Source of the DNA: Cloacibacterium rupense
GTDB taxonomy: Bacteria; Bacteroidota; Bacteroidia; Flavobacteriales; Weeksellaceae
Assembly: GCF_014645495.1 (NCBI RefSeq)
Contig: NZ_BMLV01000003.1
Location: forward strand, 1-64,000
DNA length: 64,000 bases
Direction of reading: 5' to 3'
Positions 14,339 to 23,264 of this stretch are shown here, one piece after another. How positions within the stretch are numbered: the first letter of the stretch is position 1; each line of letters opens with the position of its first letter. The notes beneath the pieces were generated by a model. The model was not told where the DNA came from, ran no database searches, and was given only the letters and a program-made list of their open reading frames with translations. Position numbers and translations under genes: made by a program.

Positions 14339-16159
14339 TTATTTTTCTGTATCTTTCAACTGTTCACTTAATTCTTCTAAGACTGGCCTTATGGTACTTT
14401 CCGGAAGATCACTTATTCTAATATACATCAACCCATCTATTGCATCATTAAAATTAGGGTCTACATTGAAGGCTATCACTTTTGCATTTTGTTTGATGTA
14501 TTTCTTAATCAAAACTGGCAATCTCATCTGAGGCTCAAAATCATCAATCAATTTATCAAATTTATTCAAATCATTATCCAAACCTTCAAAAAATAGACTT
14601 TTATCTTTTTCACTAAGCCTTACCTTATAATCATTTTTAGGGTGTACATATTGCGCTACAACAGAATCATAATAGTGAGAACGCATAAATTCAATCATCA
14701 AAGATTTAGAAAAATCTGAAAATCTATTACTGATACTTACGCCTCCCATTAGAAACTTATGCTCTGGATTTCTAAGACATACATGCACAATGCCTCTCCA
14801 CAGCAAAAAAAGCGGCAATGGCTTTTGCTGGTATTCACTAGTAATATAAGCCCTTCCCATCTCTATTACCTTTCTGAAAAACGGACGCAACTCTTGGTCT
14901 ACTTCGAATAGTGAACTCACGTAAAAGCCATCTATACCATATCTCTTCATGACTTGTGCACCTAGTGCCATTCGGTAAGCTCCTGCAATTTTTTGTGTAG
15001 CACTATCCCACAAAATTAAATGATGATAATGCTGATCATATTGATCTAAATCAAACGGAAGATTGGTACCCTCTCCTACTTCTCTGAAGGTTAATTCTCT
15101 TTGCCTTCCTATTTCTCTCATGATTGATGGTATGAGTTTGTATTCTGTGAAATACACTTCATAATTACCATTAGCGAAAAGTTGCTTATCTTTAGATTTA
15201 AGATTTTCAATATCTTTCAATAAATCTTCTACTGGGGTTTCATCTATGATATTTTGAACAACTTCTTCTTCGTGCTTTAGAGGGAATTTAATGGGCAAAT
15301 TAGACAATTTAAATAACTCTGTGATAGATTTTCTTCTATCAAAGTAAGACCTCATCATGTAGACCTTTTTTCTTAAAAAATCTCCTAATTCTTTTGCATC
15401 ATCACAATCTTCTATTATTTTTGAAGAAACTGGCTTACCTATTCTTATCCTCACGGGTTTGTCTCTTTTTTTGAGCATCTCTGAAGGAAGCATTAAGGTT
15501 TGTAAATCTGGATGTATTTTAGCAAAACTATAAAACGCTCTAGAATTTTTAGCATGAAAATACATAGGAACTACAGGAACTTTGGCTTTCTTAATTAACT
15601 TAAGAGCAGGCAATTCCCAATCTTTATCTAAAACTTCTCCTGTCTCATTATTTTTGTTTGAAACCTCCCCTGCCGGAAAAATGCCTATACAGCCCCCATT
15701 CTTGAGATGAGTAAGAGTATCTCTCATTCCCGACAAGCTATTGAATGACTCCTTCCTTCCCTCAAAAGGATTTACTGGAATTACATAATCTTTCATCGGC
15801 TCAATTTTTTGTAGCAAAAAATTGCCCATAATTTTAAAATCTGGCCTTATTTCTGAAAGAATTTTGCACATCAAAATACCATCTACAGCACCAAGAGGAT
15901 GATTGGCCACTAAAATAAATGGTCCTGTCTTGGGAATTTTTGCCAAATCTTCCTCGTAAGCAATATAATTTACCCCCAACTCCTTGAGGAATTGATCGAA
16001 AAATACTTTTCCTTCCGTATCTTTTAATTGATCATAAAGCTTATTGACACCATCTAGCTTCACCAATTTCATTATGGTAGCTGCAATGGGTCTTTTGAGA
16101 AAACCAAATTTAGAAAGCCCTGTTGCTTTTATAAGGTCTTGTTTAGAAATGAGGCTCAT
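14339..16159 (-). CDS. Bifunctional acyltransferase, OlsF-like
   Basis: 606 aa, two fused domains. The N-terminal part (about residues 20-290) is a PlsC/LPLAT-type O-acyltransferase with NHPLGAVDG as the His/Asp catalytic block and FPAGEVSNK as the substrate motif. The C-terminal part (about 325-560) is a GNAT-like OlsB-type N-acyltransferase. Fusions of this kind (OlsF) make acyl-ornithine-type aminolipids, and Bacteroidota also make glycine and flavolipin-type lipids with related enzymes, so the amino acid head group is uncertain. It acts at the inner membrane face. It follows aspartate kinase by 5 bp and is probably co-transcribed. Confidence 0.85.
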   Translation of the reverse strand: MSLISKQDLIKATGLSKFGFLKRPIAATIMKLVKLDGVNKLYDQLKDTEGKVFFDQFLKELGVNYIAYEEDLAKIPKTGPFILVANHPLGAVDGILMCKILSEIRPDFKIMGNFLLQKIEPMKDYVIPVNPFEGRKESFNSLSGMRDTLTHLKNGGCIGIFPAGEVSNKNNETGEVLDKDWELPALKLIKKAKVPVVPMYFHAKNSRAFYSFAKIHPDLQTLMLPSEMLKKRDKPVRIRIGKPVSSKIIEDCDDAKELGDFLRKKVYMMRSYFDRRKSITELFKLSNLPIKFPLKHEEEVVQNIIDETPVEDLLKDIENLKSKDKQLFANGNYEVYFTEYKLIPSIMREIGRQRELTFREVGEGTNLPFDLDQYDQHYHHLILWDSATQKIAGAYRMALGAQVMKRYGIDGFYVSSLFEVDQELRPFFRKVIEMGRAYITSEYQQKPLPLFLLWRGIVHVCLRNPEHKFLMGGVSISNRFSDFSKSLMIEFMRSHYYDSVVAQYVHPKNDYKVRLSEKDKSLFFEGLDNDLNKFDKLIDDFEPQMRLPVLIKKYIKQNAKVIAFNVDPNFNDAIDGLMYIRISDLPESTIRPVLEELSEQLKDTEK

Positions 16160-16164
16160 TAGTT

Positions 16165-17403
16165 TTAATTTGTGACGATTTGTACCGTTTGTTTAGAAAT
16201 TTGCTCTAGTAGAACTTTTTTATTTTGATAAAATTTAGAAAGTTCATCTAAGTTAGCGTTTCTCACGGTATAAAGCGATACATTTTTTACTAAATCTGTA
16301 TTGAATTTTTGACTCAACTCTTCATTTACCAAATCTATTTTACCGAATTTATCTTCTAAACATAATGCCAAAGAAATTGCTGAATTTTGCATAAGAGAAA
16401 CTTTAACTTTGTATTTTGCTAAAAGATTAAAAATCTGACTGATATGATCTTCTGCAATAAATGAAAAATCTCTGGTCGAAATATTCATCAAAACCTGATT
16501 TTCTTTTAGAATGTAACTTTCTTCGCTTTGATTTTTATCTGAAATCCCTACCTTAGTACCTGGTTTTACAGGCTCTACAAAAGATTTCACATAAAAAGGA
16601 ATATTTTTTTGCTTAAGCGGTTGTAATGTTTTTGGGTGAATTACAGATGCCCCATAATATGCCATTTCAATTGCTTCTTCGTAAGAAATATTAGAAAGCA
16701 ACGTTACATTTTCGAATTTTCTTGGGTCTCCTGTCATTACTCCTGGTACATCTTTCCAAATGGTCATAGCATCTGCATTTAAGCAATACGCAAAAATAGC
16801 CGCAGAATAATCTGAACCTTCTCTACCTAGTGTTACGGTAAAATTATTGTCTTCAGAACCTATAAAACCCTGAGTCACATAAGATTGCTCTTTTCCTAAT
16901 TTAGAAATATTAGCCTCTGTCTCTTTCCAATTTACAACGCCTTCTCTGTAAGAATCATCCGTTTTAATATAATCTCTGGCATCTAACCATGAGTTAGAAA
17001 AACCAATATCATTAAGATAATCACTAAGAATTTTAGACGAAATCATCTCGCCACAACTCACCACTTGGTCATAAACAAAGTTATAATTTGGAGATTTATT
17101 TCTTCTCAAAAAAGCTTCCAAATCATCAAAAAACAAGGCTACTTCATTAAAAATAGAATGATTTTCTGCAAAAAGCCCCTTGGTAATTTCTAAGTGAGAC
17201 TGTTTTATCTTCTCTATTTCACTGTGGAAATCCTCTTTCTTAAAGTAATATTCCATTACTTTTTCTAATGCATTGGTTGTCTTGCCCATCGCAGAAACCA
17301 CTAATAAACATTTCTCGAAACCTTGAGTTTCTAAAACTTTTGCTACATTTTTTACGCTTTCAGCATCTTTTACAGATGCTCCTCCAAATTTAAAAACTTT
17401 CAT
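16165..17403 (-). CDS. lysC: Aspartate kinase
   Basis: 412 aa monofunctional aspartokinase, first step of the Lys/Met/Thr pathway (aspartate + ATP to aspartyl phosphate). KFGGASV at residues 4-10 is the ATP-binding signature, TLGREGSDYSAA the catalytic-domain motif, and the C-terminal 120 residues hold the two ACT regulatory segments (MQNSAISLALCLED), so feedback control by an end product is expected. It is the first gene of a two-gene unit with the OlsF-like acyltransferase, and is divergent from fbp with 124 bp between the starts. Confidence 0.93.
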   Translation of the reverse strand: MKVFKFGGASVKDAESVKNVAKVLETQGFEKCLLVVSAMGKTTNALEKVMEYYFKKEDFHSEIEKIKQSHLEITKGLFAENHSIFNEVALFFDDLEAFLRRNKSPNYNFVYDQVVSCGEMISSKILSDYLNDIGFSNSWLDARDYIKTDDSYREGVVNWKETEANISKLGKEQSYVTQGFIGSEDNNFTVTLGREGSDYSAAIFAYCLNADAMTIWKDVPGVMTGDPRKFENVTLLSNISYEEAIEMAYYGASVIHPKTLQPLKQKNIPFYVKSFVEPVKPGTKVGISDKNQSEESYILKENQVLMNISTRDFSFIAEDHISQIFNLLAKYKVKVSLMQNSAISLALCLEDKFGKIDLVNEELSQKFNTDLVKNVSLYTVRNANLDELSKFYQNKKVLLEQISKQTVQIVTN

Positions 17404-17527
17404 TGTTGTACCTTATAACATTTCAAACCTTCAAATTTATTAAATTATTTTCAAATGATTTTTTTTAAATTTAGTATGAAAATTGCCAGATTTTTACGAA
17501 ATTTACAACAAACCAAAATAACAAAAA

Positions 17528-18544
17528 ATGTCTGACCAAACATTCCAAACCCTAGGTGAATTTATCATTGACAAACAAGAAGATTTTAAATACTCTACAG
17601 GCGAGCTTTCTAGATTAATTAGCGCAATTAGACTAGCTTCTAAAGTAGTAAATAGAGAAGTAAACAAAGCTGGAATTGCCAATATCATTGGGCAAGCCGG
17701 AAATCAAAATATACAAGGCGAAGACCAACAAAAACTAGACGTTCTTGCCAATAATATTTTTATAGAAGCACTTTCTCAGAGAGAAGTTGTCTGCGGAATA
17801 GCGTCTGAAGAAAGTGATGATTTTATAGAAATTAAAGCAACCAACAACGCTCACCTTAGCAAATATGTAGTTTTGATAGACCCTTTAGACGGCTCTTCTA
17901 ATATAGATGTCAATGTTTCTGTAGGTACCATTTTTTCTATCTACAGGCGCGTAACAGAACCTGGAACCCCAGTGCAAATGGAAGATTTTTTGCAAAAAGG
18001 AATTAAACAAGTAGCCGCAGGTTATGTCGTTTATGGCTCTTCTACCATGATTGTTTATACCACAGGAAATGGCGTAAATGGGTTTACGCTAGACCCTTCA
18101 ATTGGCACCTATTATCTCTCTCATCCTAATATGAAAATCCCTACTTCGGGAAAAATATATTCTATTAACGAAGGAAACTATATTAAATTCCCACAGGGCG
18201 TGAAAGATTACATTAAATATTGTCAATTAGAAGAAGATGACAGACCATACACTTCACGTTACATTGGTTCGTTAGTATCTGACTTTCATAGAAATATGAT
18301 CAAAGGCGGCATATACATTTACCCATCAACTTCACACTCACCGAAGGGAAAACTAAGATTACTCTACGAGTGTAATCCTATGGCTTTTTTAGCAGAACAA
18401 GCCGGCGGAAAATGCAGTGATGGCTACAGAAGAATTCTAGAAATACAGCCTACAGAGTTGCACCAAAGAGTTCCTTTTTTCTGCGGAAGCGCCGCCATGG
18501 TTACAAAAGCAGAAGAATTTATGACCAAAGCAGTAAAACCTTAA
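17528..18544 (+). CDS. fbp: Fructose-1,6-bisphosphatase, class I
   Basis: 338 aa, usual length. Gluconeogenic step from fructose-1,6-bisphosphate to fructose-6-phosphate. The metal- and phosphate-binding block [16 protein letters not shown] is intact, as are SEES (metal ligand Glu) and the C-terminal GGIYIYP and [20 protein letters not shown] segments that bind sugar phosphate. Monocistronic: an excellent terminator follows. Confidence 0.97.
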   Translation: MSDQTFQTLGEFIIDKQEDFKYSTGELSRLISAIRLASKVVNREVNKAGIANIIGQAGNQNIQGEDQQKLDVLANNIFIEALSQREVVCGIASEESDDFIEIKATNNAHLSKYVVLIDPLDGSSNIDVNVSVGTIFSIYRRVTEPGTPVQMEDFLQKGIKQVAAGYVVYGSSTMIVYTTGNGVNGFTLDPSIGTYYLSHPNMKIPTSGKIYSINEGNYIKFPQGVKDYIKYCQLEEDDRPYTSRYIGSLVSDFHRNMIKGGIYIYPSTSHSPKGKLRLLYECNPMAFLAEQAGGKCSDGYRRILEIQPTELHQRVPFFCGSAAMVTKAEEFMTKAVKP

Positions 18545-18566
18545 TCATCAAAAAAATAAATTTTTA

Positions 18567-18598
18567 AAATCGTAAAATCTAAAGAGTTTTTACGATTT
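18567..18598 (+). terminator. fbp terminator
   Basis: 11-bp perfect stem AAATCGTAAAA / TTTTACGATTT with a T tract following on the plus strand, 22 bp after the fbp stop. Confidence 0.85.
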
Positions 18599-18629
18599 TT
18601 TTGTAATTTTATTTAAATTTTTTATCCAA

Positions 18630-18851
18630 ATGCCAATAACTCTTTTATCTCTTTCCATAATACATCTCATTATGGTCTTCATTTTCATATTATTACCATC
18701 CATATTATGGATTATCGCCTTAATTGATATTTTAAAAAGCAATTTCAAAGAGGCCAATGGTAAAATAATTTGGGTATTGCTAGTTATTTTTTTGCCTATA
18801 TTAGGCTCAATATTGTATTTTGCAATAGGAAAAAATCAGAAAATCAAATAA
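18630..18851 (+). CDS. Small membrane protein, PLDc_N family
   Basis: 73 aa with two transmembrane helices (about residues 8-30 and 46-66). The second ends in the pattern LPILGSILYFAIGK, characteristic of the phospholipase D nuclease N-terminal domain found alone in many small Bacteroidota membrane proteins. The function is unknown. It ends 1 bp before the menC start, so the two are probably one transcript, though no functional link is evident. Confidence 0.8.
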   Translation: MPITLLSLSIIHLIMVFIFILLPSILWIIALIDILKSNFKEANGKIIWVLLVIFLPILGSILYFAIGKNQKIK

Positions 18852-18852
18852 T

Positions 18853-19881
18853 ATGCGAGCCCATTTCAAAAAATATATTTTACAATTTAAACACGCAAGC
18901 GGAACCTCTAGAGGTGTCTTAACTACCAAAGAAACCTACATTCTAGAAGTATCAGAAGAAGGGAAAATAGGGATTGGAGAATGTGCCATTTTCCGAGGGT
19001 TAAGCTATGATGACGTACCAGAATATGAAGAAAAACTGAATTGGCTTTGTCAAAATATCAATCAAGATTTTGAAATTTTAAAAAATGAGCTTAGCCATTT
19101 TCCCTCCATCATTTTCGGACTAGAACAAGCGTTATTAAATTTAAAAAATGGTTTAGATTTATATTTCCCAAGTGATTTTACAACGGGTAAAGATTCTATT
19201 AAAATTAATGGTCTCATTTGGATGGGAACTGTAGAATTTATGCAATCTCAGATTGAAGAAAAACTTGAAAAAGGATTTGATTGCATCAAATTAAAAATAG
19301 GAGTAGATTGGAATTCTGAGAAAAAAATCATCAAAAAACTGAGACAAAAATTCCCAGCAGAAAAGCTTGAACTGAGAGTAGATGCCAATGGTGCCTTTAG
19401 TTATGAAGAAGCTAAAATCGTATTGCAAGAATTAGCAGAGCTCAAAATTCATTCTATAGAACAACCCATAAAAAAGTCAGAAATACGAAGTCCAAAGTCC
19501 GAAGATTCTTTGATGGCAAAATTGTGCGCAGTAACACCCACTCCTATTGCGCTAGACGAAGAATTGATAGGCATCATAGACTACGAAGAAAAGAAAAAAC
19601 TTTTAGAAACTATAAAACCTCAATATATCATTTTAAAACCTGCACTCGTAGGTGGTTTTTCTGGCTCAGACGACTGGATTTCGATTGCCAAAGAATTGGG
19701 AATCAATTGGTGGATTACTTCTGCCTTAGAGAGTAATATAGGACTTAATGCTATTTGCCAATACACTTACACCAAAAAAAATCCTTTACCACAAGGATTA
19801 GGAACCGGAGCACTCTTTACCAATAATTTTGAAACAAATCTAAATTTGAAAGGTGATAAAATGTGGATGAATACTAGGTAA
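18853..19881 (+). CDS. menC: o-Succinylbenzoate synthase
   Basis: 342 aa, enolase superfamily, menaquinone pathway (dehydration of SHCHC to o-succinylbenzoate). Catalytic residues in the expected order: KLKIG (the KxK lysines), metal ligands Asp in LRVDANGAF, Glu in SIEQP, Asp/Glu in ALDEELIG, and Lys in ILKPALVGGF. Bacteroidota also have dipeptide epimerases in this superfamily; the short N-terminus and LKPALVGG block fit MenC better. Menaquinone is the sole quinone of this group, which also favours MenC. Confidence 0.85.
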   Translation: MRAHFKKYILQFKHASGTSRGVLTTKETYILEVSEEGKIGIGECAIFRGLSYDDVPEYEEKLNWLCQNINQDFEILKNELSHFPSIIFGLEQALLNLKNGLDLYFPSDFTTGKDSIKINGLIWMGTVEFMQSQIEEKLEKGFDCIKLKIGVDWNSEKKIIKKLRQKFPAEKLELRVDANGAFSYEEAKIVLQELAELKIHSIEQPIKKSEIRSPKSEDSLMAKLCAVTPTPIALDEELIGIIDYEEKKKLLETIKPQYIILKPALVGGFSGSDDWISIAKELGINWWITSALESNIGLNAICQYTYTKKNPLPQGLGTGALFTNNFETNLNLKGDKMWMNTR

Positions 19882-19899
19882 AATCTTAAGCTAAAAAAT

Positions 19900-19926
19900 A
19901 AAGGTCTTCTTATGCAGAAGACCTTT
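19900..19926. terminator. menC terminator
   Basis: 10-bp perfect stem AAAGGTCTTC / GAAGACCTTT with a 7-nt loop, 19 bp after the menC stop. A short T/A tail follows on both strands. Confidence 0.7.
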
Positions 19927-20016
19927 ACAATAGAATCAATCATTTGTGTTTAAGCGCTAAGTTTTCGCGGTTATGTTTTTCTGATACAAATGTATGATTA
20001 GTTTTGCCAACAGTCA

Positions 20017-20034
20017 ATTACACTTTTGTGTAGT
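20017..20034. promoter_or_regulatory. Dyad downstream of the sensor kinase gene
   Basis: ATTACACTTTTGTGTAGT, one mismatch from the perfect dyad at 23072-23089. It lies 3 bp beyond the stop of the sensor kinase gene. There is no T tract, so it is not an obvious terminator. Confidence 0.4.
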
Positions 20035-20037
20035 TTT

Positions 20038-20829
20038 CTAAATTTTTATCACAAAAAATAAGCACAAACCTTCTTTCGTAGTGCATATTTCATATTTACC
20101 GCCTACATCATTCATCCTCTTTTGCATATTCTGCAGACCATATCCTATATTTTTATTTTCTCCTAAACCAACTCCATTGTCAGAAATCTGCATGGTGAAA
20201 ACTTCATCATGAGTAAGGTTAAATGAAATACTAACTTCACTGGCTTTGCTATGTTTATAAATGTTATTCAAGGATTCTTTGGCACAAAGAAACAGATTTC
20301 TTCGCATTTCAGAATTAAGTTTGGCTTCAGGAGAGTTGACATCTCTTTTGACCAAAATCTTAATAGAAGATTTTTTAAAAAAACTTTCGGCATATTGTAT
20401 TACATATTGCATGAAATTCCCTAAATTATCGTTGGTAGAGTTAAGACTCCAAAGCATTTCACGCATAGAAAGATTCATCTCACCTGCCGTTTTTAGCAAT
20501 TCATCTACATCATCTTTTATACTTTGGTCATCTACTTTTTGTTTGATAAATTCAGCCTGAAGTTTTAAAGCAGATATACCCGCTCCTAAATCATCATGCA
20601 TATCATGTGAAATACGTTCTCTTTCTTCCTGAACTTTCATCTGAATTTCTAACTCTTTTTCTAACAACTGATTTCTGTATTGGATATCTTGTAGCAATCT
20701 TTCTTTCTGAAATACCAATTGTTTCTTTTTATACACCATGACCACCATCACAATAAATCCTGCAAACATAATAAGAATAATGAGTGCTATTAGAAACATA
20801 AATTTTACTTGCTCTGGCAAATGATTCAT
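20038..20829 (-). CDS. Sensor histidine kinase, NarX/DesK type
   Basis: 263 aa. One N-terminal membrane helix (about residues 9-33), then a coiled coil, then the HisKA_3 dimerisation block with the phospho-acceptor His in ERISHDMHDDLGAG, and a C-terminal HATPase domain (N box NIYKHSK, G boxes ISDNGVGLG and GYGLQNM). It has no periplasmic sensing domain, so the signal is probably membrane-borne or comes from a partner. It is the last gene of a four-gene unit with a NarL-type regulator, a lipoprotein and a polytopic membrane protein; the latter is a natural candidate for signal input. Confidence 0.92.
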   Translation of the reverse strand: MNHLPEQVKFMFLIALIILIMFAGFIVMVVMVYKKKQLVFQKERLLQDIQYRNQLLEKELEIQMKVQEERERISHDMHDDLGAGISALKLQAEFIKQKVDDQSIKDDVDELLKTAGEMNLSMREMLWSLNSTNDNLGNFMQYVIQYAESFFKKSSIKILVKRDVNSPEAKLNSEMRRNLFLCAKESLNNIYKHSKASEVSISFNLTHDEVFTMQISDNGVGLGENKNIGYGLQNMQKRMNDVGGKYEICTTKEGLCLFFVIKI

Positions 20830-20834
20830 TTTAC

Positions 20835-21503
20835 TTAAAAGTGATTAAATGTTCTAAGGATATTATAATCTGTACACCTTAAACCTCTGATGTAAAGTAA
20901 ATATGTGATAATATTCACAACCTGAAAGACATCTATGATAGTAGCCAAAAAGGAACTATCAATTTTATTCAAGTCATACACAGGGTACATTCTAAACAAT
21001 GCAAATGTACTCCAAAGGAGCAGGGCACAGCTCACCCAAAAAGCTTGTTTATGTATTATATTTTGCTCATCAGCATGATTTACAATATACCAAAACCATT
21101 GCAAGGCCAATGCGAGTTGATATACAATTAACACTAAAAAAAGATTAGAAGAGACGACCAGAGAATCTTCCTGAATTTGATAAAAGACAATAAAGACTAA
21201 TGACAAAAAAACCAATGATACCAATAAAATTCTATTAAACTTATCTTTATAATCATTCAAATAAAAATAGCCAAAGTATAGAATTGTAAAAATAAAAAGT
21301 GGAAAATAGAAATAAAATTGATCTATATCAAAATATTTTCTACCCATAATAATCCCTATACTGTCAATCAAAAAAATGATAGTTATATAAAGATAAAAGT
21401 GTCTTTGCCTTTTTTTGTACTTTTTCCAAAACAAAAGATATAAAGAATATAACATAGTTATAATGACAACCATATTATAAACATTTGTTAATATACTATT
21501 CAT
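20835..21503 (-). CDS. Polytopic membrane protein in two-component operon
   Basis: 222 aa with about seven hydrophobic helices spread over its full length and short charged loops. No recognisable enzymatic motif. It ends 5 bp before the kinase gene and begins 3 bp after the lipoprotein gene, so it is translated within the same operon. Its membrane-only architecture resembles 7TM sensory modules that feed kinases lacking an extracellular domain, which the adjacent kinase is. That role is inferred from context. Confidence 0.7.
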   Translation of the reverse strand: MNSILTNVYNMVVIITMLYSLYLLFWKKYKKRQRHFYLYITIIFLIDSIGIIMGRKYFDIDQFYFYFPLFIFTILYFGYFYLNDYKDKFNRILLVSLVFLSLVFIVFYQIQEDSLVVSSNLFLVLIVYQLALALQWFWYIVNHADEQNIIHKQAFWVSCALLLWSTFALFRMYPVYDLNKIDSSFLATIIDVFQVVNIITYLLYIRGLRCTDYNILRTFNHF

Positions 21504-21506
21504 TTG

Positions 21507-22367
21507 TTAATCACAATCAGTTGGACAAAAACTATTAAAATCATCACCTGAAAGACTATTAATATTCTGACCATTTGCACCCACACAGTCTGTAATAAAA
21601 GTCATTTGCCCTACATTATCATCCGTAAAACCTGATAATTTATTTAACAGTGAATTTTGCTGATCTTTTGATGTAAAATTAGAAATAGGTTGCCACTGTG
21701 CAAGAGTAATTTTGAATTTTCCAATATCTTTTTTGGTAGTCATTCTAGCCTTATACGCTTCTAAATCCGTTCTGGTTATTCTTACAGAAAGCGTATTCCC
21801 TTGTGGCCCTTTTACAAAACGGTCAATTTTTGGTTTTATATTGGTTTTATAATCCTCAAACATAATGTTAAAATCTGCTTCCGGTATTTCTAAGGCATCT
21901 TTTACAGAAAGTACAGCATAAGCTTTACCAGCAAGAATTTTTCCGCTTTTGTCTATATAAGAGTACAACATGTAGAGTGAACCATCAAATTTTGACAATT
22001 CCTTATACTTACCAGGAAATTTAGCACTATTAAATTGCACAAAACTAAAAGATACCCTATCTGCATCTACAGGCAGATTATCAATCATTTTAAGATAATT
22101 CTCTTTTGTAATATAAAAAGATTTACCATTCTTTTTGTTTAATTTTTTCAATTCTTGATAAGTTTCTTTATCGAAACTTTGTCTCATGGCAGAGTCTAGC
22201 TTTGCTGGCATAGGAATATGTGCTAATGGATCTATTTTTAGACTTGCACTGTCTGCATTTTCAGAAGAAATAATGTTTTGGGTTGAATTAGGATTTTTAT
22301 TGCAACTTAAAATGGTAAATAATACTGTTGTTGCAACTATTCTAAAAAAAGTAGCTTGTTTTTTCAT
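21507..22367 (-). CDS. Lipoprotein of unknown function in two-component operon
   Basis: 286 aa with a lipoprotein signal peptide (lipobox TILSC, Cys22). The mature protein is soluble, mixed alpha/beta, ending in a cysteine-containing tail (FITDCVGANGQN and FCPTDCD) that could form disulphides. No family recognised. It lies 16 bp after the response regulator and 3 bp before the membrane protein gene, so it may be a periplasmic or surface sensor component of the same pathway. Confidence 0.75.
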   Translation of the reverse strand: MKKQATFFRIVATTVLFTILSCNKNPNSTQNIISSENADSASLKIDPLAHIPMPAKLDSAMRQSFDKETYQELKKLNKKNGKSFYITKENYLKMIDNLPVDADRVSFSFVQFNSAKFPGKYKELSKFDGSLYMLYSYIDKSGKILAGKAYAVLSVKDALEIPEADFNIMFEDYKTNIKPKIDRFVKGPQGNTLSVRITRTDLEAYKARMTTKKDIGKFKITLAQWQPISNFTSKDQQNSLLNKLSGFTDDNVGQMTFITDCVGANGQNINSLSGDDFNSFCPTDCD

Positions 22368-22383
22368 TTGCGAATTTTTATAG

Positions 22384-23022
22384 TTAATATTTAATGTTTT
22401 TCAAAATATTGATAGCTTCTACTTTATTGCTAACATGCAATTTTCTATAGATATTACCTACATGTTTTTTTACGGTATCTATGGTAATATCTTTTTTATC
22501 TGCTATTTCTTTATAAAGTAATCCTTGTGCCAATAATTCTAAAATTTCGTGCTCAGATTTAGATAAATCATTCAAATGATTGTTAATTTCTGATTTCTCT
22601 TCTCTGAAATAATTCAAAACTCTTTTGGCCACACCAAAACTCATAGGAGCACCTCCTCTATGTACATCTTTTATAGATGATATAATCTTATCCATGCTCT
22701 CCCCTTTTATTAAATAACCAGCTGCCCCAAATTTTAGAGAGTCATAAATATGTTCATCATCTTCAAAACTGGTACACATCATAAACTGAGTATCTTCTAA
22801 TTGCGATTTTATTTTTGACATTATTTCTATTCCGCTCATGTCTGGCAGTTTAATATCCATCAAAACCACATTGGGCTTCAAGGCAACAAGATGGTTCATA
22901 GCTTCATTCCCTGTATAAAATTGCCCTATACAACGCAAACCTGCATCATAGTCAATAATTTTTTTTAAGGCATTATTATAATGCTTCTCATCCTCTACTA
23001 TTGCTACAGTAATTTCAATCAT
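22384..23022 (-). CDS. Response regulator, NarL/LuxR family
   Basis: 212 aa. Receiver domain (residues 1-125) with the acidic pair VEDEKH, phospho-acceptor Asp in VVLMDIKLPDMSG, and the conserved Thr/Ser and Lys (MCTSFEDD, YLIKGE). The C-terminal LuxR HTH (about 148-210) has SKSEHEILELLAQGLLYKEIA and TVKKHVGNIYRKL. It is first in the operon with the HisKA_3 kinase, its cognate partner. A perfect dyad 50 bp upstream is a candidate autoregulatory site. Confidence 0.93.
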   Translation of the reverse strand: MIEITVAIVEDEKHYNNALKKIIDYDAGLRCIGQFYTGNEAMNHLVALKPNVVLMDIKLPDMSGIEIMSKIKSQLEDTQFMMCTSFEDDEHIYDSLKFGAAGYLIKGESMDKIISSIKDVHRGGAPMSFGVAKRVLNYFREEKSEINNHLNDLSKSEHEILELLAQGLLYKEIADKKDITIDTVKKHVGNIYRKLHVSNKVEAINILKNIKY

Positions 23023-23071
23023 AAAATATAGTTATCAACAACAAATATCAAAATAAACCAGCCCTCACACA

Positions 23072-23089
23072 ATTACACCTTTGTGTAAT
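23072..23089. promoter_or_regulatory. Dyad upstream of the response regulator
   Basis: ATTACACCTTTGTGTAAT, perfect 7-bp arms around CTTT, 50 bp before the regulator ATG. NarL-family regulators bind short inverted repeats of this kind. A near copy lies at the other end of the operon (20017-20034). Confidence 0.5.
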
Positions 23090-23237
23090 CTTGTAAAATT
23101 ATAAAAAATATTGACAAAATGATAAAAATCTAAAAATAAATGAGTCATATGATTAAATATTTCACAAAACAAAAATAAAAATTGACTACATAATGGTTTA
23201 TACAGATAAATTATTCACAAAAATATTCTAAAATTCA

Positions 23238-23245
23238 TAAATTTG
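23238..23245 (+). promoter_or_regulatory. -7 element of glnS
   Basis: TAAATTTG, a perfect flavobacterial -7 element, 19 bp before the chosen glnS ATG. It supports the ATG at 23265 because a start further upstream would leave almost no leader. Confidence 0.55.
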
Positions 23246-23264
23246 CATATTACAAGAATTGATT

